Under the pieces are notes generated by a model. That model was not told where the DNA came from and did no database searches. It saw only the letters and a list, made by a program, of their open reading frames with translations. A program made the position numbers and the translations under genes. Below, in pieces: positions 55,988 to 64,000 of a stretch of DNA of 64,000 nucleotides. Numbering within the stretch: position 1 is the first letter of the stretch; every line of letters begins with the position of its first letter. This DNA is from Pohlia nutans (Eukaryota; Streptophyta; Bryopsida; Bryales; Mniaceae): assembly GCA_022496805.1 (NCBI GenBank), contig CM040103.1, positions 2,312,001-2,376,000 on the forward strand. Direction: 5' to 3'.

Positions 55988-57299
55988 CAATTGCCCTTTA
56001 GAACGATCGACGACTATGTTTCAGAAATCGAGATATATTGATTTTCACCGAGGCTTCATCTTTTCCGATGTATCTGTGAATTTTTTTGGTGTCAACTTAG
56101 TTGACCTCATCGTTCCGACATTCGGGATTGATCAAATGTTCATACAATTCTTTGGGACCCCGTTTTGTAGACGTAGATAGATTAGCTGCCATTTGACCAT
56201 TGGTCGAGATCAGCCAATTGTGTTGGCGATGTAAAACACAAACTTTGTACAGACAAATAATTATGTTTTATGCATCATCTCGTGATCTGATTTTCTCTAC
56301 ACTGTACACAGCTCGTCTGGGATCATCTGCATTTGCCCGTATTAATACACAGCATGAATTAAGTCTGGGATCATGGACCAATTCATTGCACTTTTGAGTT
56401 CTTGTATTTATCATTAGCACAGTTGCAGAACTCATGAGCAGATGATTCAAGATTCATAATGTGTTAAATTTTTGAAATGTTTTCAAATGAGTGGTTGATT
56501 CCAAAGTCAAAGCACTGTCGGTTCTATTAGACCAGCTGGCAATTCAAATCCGCATTCTCATCCAATAACATCATAAGATTCAGACACCTACTCTGCAGCA
56601 TTTTGTCTCACGACAGCCACAAACTAAGCTTGTGTGACAAGAATCTTAAATTCAATTATCATTCAGGACAATGAAATTCTGTTTCATTTGTGTCAAAAAA
56701 AACAAAAAAACAAAAACTATCATTCAGGGTGATAACGTGCATGCATAATAGCTGATCGAATTACAGTTTTGTCTGTCTGCCAGCGAATTCATATTAGCTA
56801 ATCAGCCAAGAATGGTCACTTAATTAAAATTCACCCGAGTTTATCGTTCTTTTCTGAAGATTAGAGATGAATTAAAGGACTGATTTATGTAACCCTCATA
56901 GGCTCTGGTACCTACACTAATCTTCTGGTTCTCGGTGAGTTGTTTGAATGGGGGGCCTATTTTTTCTCAAGCCCCTAGGGAAGTAACTATGTTCGTTCTA
57001 TTTACAATCTAGCTATGGTAAGAACTTGATATATTGCAAAGCTGTCCTTACTAGCTACCAATAAGAGGATTGATCAGTCTCCAAGAACTGTGGCTTCAGT
57101 TGCAAGTTGCAATGTACATTCATAGTACAGACTTACCAAAACTAAAGTGAGAAATCTATAAGTACAAGCGAAGACTTGAGAGTCCCAACGCGTATTACAA
57201 GTACAAGTTCCTATATTCTCTGCCACTTCATCATTTCCAAAGGTACAGGACCAATGTGGCTTACAGAAATCCAGAACATACGGTACTGACCGTATATAC

Positions 57300-58157
57300 A
57301 TTCGTATATATATCCGAAAATACTGACGACGATTACAGAGGCAGTAGGCATGGATGGACATGGGATAGTTACCACTCTCCTACATTGTCTGAAAATCAGC
57401 AATTTACAGTGATTATTAATTTTTTTTATTCTTTTGATGAAAGAGGATACATCACAATGCAGCTATGATTATTGCCGCACGTACAATTGTTGATAATGCC
57501 AAGTTGCAATGCAGCTTTGTAGTATTTTGTTATTTCTCCATCATAGATATGTTGCTGAATTGGATCGATCAACCAAAAACAATGAATCAAGAGGAAGTTT
57601 CTGATTCAATGTACATGAGAACTTGGCATTATTACGCCCAATTACTGAATTATTATCGACATCATGAAGGCAGTACGTACGTACAGTAGCAAGCTGGAAA
57701 GACAGTCAGAGTTTCGGTAATCGGTAGACAGTACGAGCTCTAGTCAGAATGATCTCTACTACAAACAGTAACTAGATTCTAGTGACGTACGCCTGATGAT
57801 TAATTCAGTGCCGGAGATCATGCATGCATGTGACAGGTTAACGTGAATCCGCTGCGCGTATCTACCGACTACACGGCGGATCTTGTACCCCATTTTGACT
57901 TTTGAAGCTAGGCAACTGAAATAAATATACATGAATCATGTATCCATAAATCCATAATGCTACGCTGCTAGCGTTTGACTTTCGGAGACAAAACTAGATC
58001 CATGGTCGATTCTGCTTGTTGAACAAGAAAGAAGTGATATGAACATGCAGTCAATTATAGATTACCGGCCCGTCTCTATGTCTTTAATCATTTCCATCAA
58101 TTCCAGCTCACATTCATGGGAGCAATCATTCTACATTTTTTGAAACACCTGTATTGA
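57300..58157. other. Intergenic stretch, no gene
   Basis: Open frames around 57256-57689 are short and without domains or paralogues. Nothing recognised. Confidence 0.4.
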
Positions 58158-58649
58158 TAAGTGCCCCTAAACGTCCTCACCCCTGTCCAAATTCGGCAGT
58201 TTTTCTTGCAAAAATGCATCATAAAATGCAACCAAGAGGGATATTTTGAACTTGATGTACAAATAAAATTTATACATTATAAATTTTAGCTTCTATCCAT
58301 ACAATTGGATCTACAATTTTTATCACCAATATTTTTGTATAAAATTTAAAACTTGAAATTCAAAATTATCATGTAACCATTATGTTCTCTTGAAAAAAAT
58401 CTATGTTTATACTAAAATCTTCAATTTTTTTGGTAAATCATAGCACCATGAAATGAGGCATACCATTTTCACAAATCACTGCTTCCTAATTGAATCACAT
58501 ATGCATAACGCTGATGAGGCTATCTTACCATAGAATTTCATAGAATTTTCTAGTATTTTATTCCTTGCAAAAGTGCATGATGAATGAAAAAACGTGGCTG
58601 AAATCTGAACATCGTCCAAAAAATGGACAGTTGTGCAGTTAGGTGTTAA
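58158..58649 (+). mobile_element. TTAA-type element, family 7, copy 2 (degenerate ends)
   Basis: Begins GTGCCCCTAAACGTCC, ends GTTAGGTGTTAA. The interior follows 44420-44996: CCTCACCCCTGTCCAAATT, GGCAGTTTTT, GCATCATAAAATGCAACC. Confidence 0.6.
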
Positions 58650-60320
58650 AAAACTTCAGACACCCACAAATTAATAATGTGGGTTCTGGCTCTTTTCTTA
58701 TTTGATGTTGGTTTATTTTAACATTATAATTTGAATTTAAATTATGATCCAATTCACAGTCACATTATTTCATAAGATTCTCACACTTTACAGAATTAAT
58801 GAAGAACGTGATCAACTCTACGTGTGTACTTTTTAGTGCGTCAATGAAAATGGCTTCACCATTGAAAGGACGAGGGACAAGTTTACATTGTGAAGCGTAC
58901 GTGGAACGGCGTACACACGTATATTTATGTACCTGACAATCATGCGAAGATCGAGCGCGTGTACGTAGAGGAATTTCTGAGTCTGTAAGAATCATGTCTA
59001 CTCTCCATCAATACAGAAGATCGACAGAATTGATTTTTCCGATTGTTTTCCTTTCCTGTTTTTTGGACATATATACTGAAGAGTTTACTTGAATCATGGA
59101 AAAGGACAGAATTCTGAGTACAAGTCGAGTCAGAGCACGTGCCAGAGTGCAGGTGTTGTTGAGACAGGAATTCCTGACACCTCCGAGACAAACTGGTTTT
59201 GTTACTTCTGCGCACTACAAAACATCTAGCTCATCAGGGTTAATTAACAGACAGTCTACCATTAGTTGTTTAACAATTTCGATCGTCATTGTGACGTTTT
59301 TTTAATTTTTATTTAACGAAAGGAACGAGGCCAATTCAATGGTACAACTCCGTGAGTCCGTCATTGTGACGTGTAGCTGAGTTATCACTGATTCATAGCT
59401 TGAATCTAAATTTCCAACACATGTGGAATTAACTGGAAATATGAAGAGTCATGGATGACTCTGCACAATTGCAATGAATGTCTGTACATCATGGCACAGG
59501 GGTTCCAAACATTTTTGCCACTGTAAAAAGTGGATGATTTGGCCTCATTTTTTACCCTGTTTATCATTATGTCCAACAGTGTAGATTGGCAGTTGGGGAT
59601 CACACTTTGACTCCCTTTCTGGAGCCTTTATTGCGGTAAAACCCTGCAGCATGGAGGCAATAAAACCTGCTTCGGGATAAAAAAATCCCTCACTTTTACC
59701 CGACCTCAAGTTTGGCCCCGGGGTTAAACTGTGAGGGTTCCCTGTGTGGAACACTCAGCTCTGAGACGTCAGCGCCTGCATGTCCTGATCAATCGTGATC
59801 CCAAATCTAGCAGCAGCTCTGAGGTAACATTCGAGTAAGCGTCTTAAATTGTACGCAATTTTTTGGATTTTTTTGACAGAAAAGAATAGGAATTTCATTG
59901 CAGAAGAGAACCAAAGTACAAACCAGCCCAACTACAAGTGGCCGGGGGGTTCAGAGAAAGGCAACTAAAACACTGCAGAGCAATAATTGATACAAATACC
60001 AAACGCCGGGCCAGCACTGGTAGGAGCCAAATCAAACAAATTACTCGTTTTCAGCATTTTTTTGAATTGTCTCCATAGCCGTTCTGCCATAGCCTGATAG
60101 CCCGTCACACTGATGGATAAAATTTGTCCATTTTCTCAAATTATATAAATAAATAAATAAATAAATAAGCCTTAATCATGCAGATGCACAATTATTCATT
60201 ACTAAAACATTTTAGACACAATACATTTAAGAATTAACCAAGGTTCTTACAGAGGCATCCAAATGTACGTACCCAAATGAAGGCATAAAGTTAAGCTTTC
60301 AGGGGACAAGCACGATATGG
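58650..60320. other. Partial third segmental unit without a gene
   Basis: 59395-59500 (AATCTAAATTTCCAAC, ATGTCTGTAC) and 60068-60100 (GTCTCCATAGCCGTTCTGCCATAGCC) correspond to anchors of the D and E units at 52615 and 49090/53040. An (AAAT)n microsatellite is at 60145-60167. No EGDGG gene remains within the window. Confidence 0.5.
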
Positions 60321-60324
60321 GTTC

Positions 60325-61060
60325 CAAAAAGGAATGTCTCCCTAAAACACTGTCATTTTGTGACTATTCAACTTGGGCTAGAACTTACATATTCTTTATT
60401 TACATGAATTTTATGACAAATTCATGAGAAAGTTGTAATGCTCCATCCAAAATACTATTGAGTAGGAAAAATTGAACAATTTTGATATTCCTTTTCATTC
60501 TTTTGTTGTCAAATCCGGAACTGTCTCCTTTCCGGATTTGAGGCAAAAGGAACAATCCGGAATACCAACTTATAAAGAAATTGTTTGTAAACATGAAAAT
60601 TAGTTGAAACAATGTTTGAGCCATATCCCTGTTTAATTTTAACTCTTAATTTAATGTATTACTATATTTCCTTATTTATGAGAACATTCAGAAATCACAT
60701 ATTTTTACACAATTTAAAAGGACTGTGATTTCATAACATCTTCCTCCTAAAACCATATGATATACTTAAATACAAACTTAATAAGGTGCATGCCTAATTG
60801 TTTTAATAAAAAACCTCATATATGTAGTCCTTTCACTACTATAATGCGGGCAGCTGCTGAATATGTTAAATTAAGAAAAAAATCAATTTTTGAATTTGAC
60901 CTTTGTAGCACATAATTGTGAGGTACCAACATGCCTTCTATAATACCATGTAATTTTTATAATTTTCCAACATTTTTTTCATTTCCGGAAGGACATTTTT
61001 CTAAAGTCCGGAGAGTCCGGGAAGTGATACCCATATTGTGCCATTGCCCTTCACTTGAAA
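60325..61060 (+). repeat. Dispersed AT-rich repeat, copy 2 (see 23983-24540)
   Basis: Shared order of blocks: AAAAAGGAATGTCTC, CTAAAACACTGTCATTTT, TAACTCTTAATTT, GCACATxATTGT, TTTTTCTAAA, GATACCCATAT. Confidence 0.65.
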
Positions 61061-61663
61061 ACACAACCAAAGATATAACCACCTGAGATTGAGAATTAGA
61101 TTAAAATAATTAGATAGTATTGAAGGATGTAAAGTAGTTGAAAACTTATACCACAATAGAACCCGTACATCAATACTTGCTTGCTTGAATGTATGAAAGA
61201 ATGATATCAAAAATGATACCATCTTTGTAAGAGGTCTTGAATCACCTCATACAAATTAATAAATCATGTCAATACTGTGAAGATACATTCATAGAACAAT
61301 GACCAATTTTGATAAACATATTAATAACAACATTCAACTTAAATATGTAATTGATTTTGCAAAACCATATCTAGTTTACATGTAAGGTAGGAGCACCCAA
61401 TTTTGATTGTGTACCCAATTCCAATAAGTTTTGAACACGGCAGTCATTCTAAGTAGAACATAAATCTACCTAGATAGCTTATCATTTCGGTCAACAAATA
61501 ATAAAAGCTTTAAGTTCTATTTACATTTGCGTTCTAAAATGAGTACTATGTTTAGAAATTATTGGAATTGAATACATTGTCGGAATTGGATACTCCTACC
61601 TTAGTTGATTTTAACAAAAACATACCCTACTTGTATATCCGAAAGTGACCACGTTAGTTGATT
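61061..61663. other. Intergenic stretch, no gene
   Basis: AT-rich; nothing recognisable. Confidence 0.4.
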
Positions 61664-63651
61664 TTAACCCTTTAGTGCCCAGTATCAGGGACACAAGAAC
61701 TCAAGAACAAGAACAAGAGAACAAGAGCAAGAACATGAACAAGGACCCAAGAACAAGAAGTGCAATAGTACACAAGAATGGTTCTCAAGAAAGTATATTG
61801 AACTAAATCGATAGTTGAACAAGATACAAGACAAGGCACACTCAAGGTTGCTCCTAAACTTGTGTTGACGAGAGTGAGGAGTCCCTCATCTCGTCCCCTA
61901 GATATACTAGTACTAAGGAAGCTTCTGAAGAGGCTTCCTAGAGACTATGAGAGTCCCTAGGAAGTATATGTCAGGGACACAAGAATTCAAGAACAAGAGA
62001 ACAAGAGAACAAGAGCAAGAACATGAACAAGGACTCAAGAACAAGAAGTGCAATAGTACACAAGAGTGGTTCTCAAGAAAGTATATTGAACTAATCGATA
62101 GTTGAACAAGATACAAGACAAGGCACACTCAAGGGTGCTCCTAAACTTGTGTTGACGAGAGTGAGGAGTCCCTCATCTCGTCCCCTAGATATACTAGTAC
62201 TAAAGAAGCTTCTAAAGGGGCTTCCTAGAGACTATGAGAGTCCCTAGGAAGTATCTAGAAAGATCCTAAAAGTCAAAGGACCTATAGAACTTCTAGAAGT
62301 ATTCTAGAAGGTTCTATGTCGGTGGCAATACCCATCACGAACTAGTTTGGACAATAATTTATCACTGGACAATACGGCAATACCCATCACGAACTAGTTT
62401 GGACAATAACTTATCTCTGGACAACTACGGCAATACCCATCACGAACTAGTCTTGAACAATAACATATCTCTGGCTTCAAGGCCTAGTCTTTGCAATACC
62501 CATCTCAAGGTTCTATGTCCGTGACAGTATATAGAAAGATCCTAAAAGTCAAAGGACCTATAGAACTTCTAGAAGTATTCTAGAAGGTTCTATGTCGGTG
62601 GCAATACCCATCACGAACTAGTTTGGACAATAACTTATCACTGGACAATACGGCAATACCCATCACGAACTAGTTAGGACAATAACTTATCTCTGGACAA
62701 TTACGGCAATACCCATCACGAACTAGTTTGGACAATAACTTATCTCTGGACAATTACGGCAATACCCATCACGAACTAGTCTTGAACAATAACATATCTC
62801 TGGCTTCAAGGCCTAGTCTTTGCAATACCCATCTCAAGGTTCTATGTCCGTGACACCCAGGGTACTGTAGCTCTGGGTATTGGATTTCAGTTGTTTTTCC
62901 CATTGTGATTGAGACTACTAAAAATAGAATGGATTAAATTAGGAAGTAGCCGTACAATTCTATTCTCAACTTGAGAGCACACATTTTATTAAAATTGGAG
63001 AATCATTCAACGGTGGGATTGAAAGATTATAGTATGTATTTGAACGGTATAATGCACGCTCAAAAATGAGATTTTGGAGGGTGTGTGACTTCAAAGTTAA
63101 ATAGAATTAGGGTTAAATTTTCAAAAATGAAAAGAGAGACGTTCAGCTATGCCCTATGTCAACACCTCTCCGTTGCAATCTTTCATATCAAAAATAGATT
63201 CACACATAATTATTGTGGATTTTACAAGTGAAAGTGACTTATCCATATACGGTTTAGGACAAAATTTTATACGTTGAAAATTGACAGGAATGGGTACATT
63301 AGTCAAGATCGGATTACACACACTAATAGAAGATGAAGAAGAGAACACAATCCAAAAAATAAAACAAGATAACAAACTTCCAAACATAAGAAATACCGCA
63401 TAGTACATGTGCTGTATTTGTAAGTATTTACTATATTTTCAAGTATTTGCAGTATTTTCGTGTTTTGTTGATAGGTATTTTGATAGTTGTACGATTCCAA
63501 ATTGAAAATTTCTTTTTCTGGAAGGTGCGTAATGTATAAGCGCAAATCTGAACTCCAAAACTGAAGTTCCAATTCTTCACGGATTCTCTGCTATTTACAT
63601 TTCGGACGTTGTAGTGACCATAATGTGGTCAGCTGGGCACTAAAGGGTTAA
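61664..63651. mobile_element. TTAA-bounded piggyBac-like element, family 3, copy 2, with nested solo-LTR-like insertion
   Basis: Same termini TTAACCCTTTAGTGCCCA as 41282-42092. After CCCAG at 61678-61682 it is interrupted by 1173 bp, then resumes at CCCAGGGTACTGTAG (62856). Without the insertion it is about 810 bp, matching the other copy. Confidence 0.85.
61683..62855 (-). mobile_element. Solo-LTR-like insertion with internal tandem duplications
   Basis: On the minus strand it starts TGTCACGGAC and ends GTGTCCCTGATA (TGACA in the internal copy), giving TG...CA ends of an LTR. A 5-bp CCCAG duplication flanks it (61678-61682, 62856-62860). It has duplicated blocks: 61683-61968 and 61969-62250, and 62251-62526 and 62527-62855. 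Within the latter a unit of about 55 bp (GGCAATACCCATCACGAACTAG) is repeated three to four times. Confidence 0.75.
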
Positions 63652-63738
63652 CAAAAAAAACATGATACTCTCCTTGTATATCCAAATGTGACCCAGCAAA
63701 ACTAGCCCGAAACTTGGTGTCTAAATGTGGTGGTGGTC

Positions 63739-63742
63739 AAAA
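63739..63742 (-). terminator. Pol III terminator of tRNA-Val
   Basis: TTTT on the minus strand, one base after the mature 3' end. Confidence 0.85.
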
Positions 63743-63743
63743 G

Positions 63744-63817
63744 TGTCTGATCCCAGGTTCGAACTGGGGACCTCTAGTGTGTGAGACTAGCGTGATGACC
63801 GACTACACCAACCAGAC
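63744..63817 (-). tRNA. trnV-CAC: tRNA-Val (anticodon CAC)
   Basis: The minus strand folds into a full cloverleaf. The acceptor stem GTCTGGT pairs with ATCAGAC (one G-U), discriminator A. The A-box region is TGGTGTAGTCGG, the anticodon arm is CTAGT-CTCACAC-ACTAG with anticodon CAC, and the T arm is CCCAG-TTCGAAC-CTGGG. No CCA is encoded and no intron is present, and a TTTT Pol III terminator follows at 63739-63742. The body, notably CACGCTAGTCTCACACACTAGAGGT, is that of plant nuclear tRNA-Val. It reads valine GUG codons. It lies about 90 bp beyond the family 3 element. Confidence 0.95.
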
Positions 63818-64000
63818 AGGGACCGGTGACCGTGATATTCATCGGTGTAACACTTTCCAATATATAGTGCTCGGCAAGGTCCTTTAGCTGTTCTACGAGA
63901 ACTAGCCACGTGGTGCCTTGGTCCACGTCCAGTGCAGTCAGTGCTGCAAACGGAAATAATGGAGTTGACATTGAATTCGTATCGTCTTTACATCCAAGAT

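Noticed and set aside
60145..60167. Telomere- or centromere-type satellite
   Set aside because: It is a short (AAAT)n microsatellite, as are the TTAC runs near 50640 and 55337.
1..64000. CRISPR arrays, rRNA genes, bacterial operons or riboswitches
   Set aside because: No regularly spaced identical repeats with unique spacers, no rRNA core sequence, and no prokaryotic gene organisation; the tandem repeats present are transposon-internal.

Overview
This is nuclear DNA from a eukaryote, most likely of the green (plant) lineage. The evidence is a tRNA-Val(CAC) gene with a plant-type body (63744-63817), one exon of a plant-like aromatic amino-acid decarboxylase (510-729), and many DNA-transposon relics of types common in plants. 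The species cannot be named from the sequence. The low density of long open frames, the AT-rich spacers and the nested repeats point to a large, repeat-rich genome.

Layout. 0-1.2 kb: minus-strand decarboxylase exon with flanking intron, then a short direct repeat. 1.2-2.1 kb: two tRNA-like sequences with B boxes. 2.1-13.3 kb, minus strand: one long, decayed non-LTR retrotransposon (LINE). It has an ORF1 with an RRM-like region and a coiled-coil tail, and an ORF2 with a leader ending in a canonical 2A ribosome-skipping motif (8888-8914), an APE endonuclease, a reverse transcriptase, a chromodomain-like segment, a segment resembling PCIF1-type methyltransferases, a complete RNase H and a terminal zinc finger. 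A few single stops and one-base frameshifts break it.

13.3-57.3 kb: a dispersed cluster of five paralogous small genes (A 14632 +, B 17110 -, C 31169 +, D 51025 +, E 55729 +). Their proteins are built from three or four repeats of EGDGGSSKWRP. I do not recognise the family. All five share a TATA box, an upstream CATACCGACG motif 137-179 bp before it, a stem-loop 41-75 bp after the stop, and a downstream GATGTAA-type signal. A and B form a large inverted duplication; D and E lie in a direct segmental duplication, with a geneless partial third unit after E. E is broken by a 4-base insertion.

Between the genes the window is packed with non-autonomous transposons. At least fifteen TTAA-bounded elements with CCCTTTA/CCCCTAA termini (piggyBac-like by structure) fall into about seven families. 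There are also a CACTA-like element nested in one of them, a solo-LTR-like insertion nested in another, a PIF/Harbinger-like MITE, two TA-flanked mariner-like MITEs, and fold-back elements. 61.7-63.65 kb is a nested element and 63.74-63.82 kb is the intact tRNA-Val gene.

How the parts relate: the small-gene cluster appears to be the only expanded gene family here, spread by duplication of units that carry promoter, coding region and 3' region together. The remaining sequence is mobile elements and their remnants. Coordinates of element ends and duplications were read by eye and are approximate unless a terminal motif is given.
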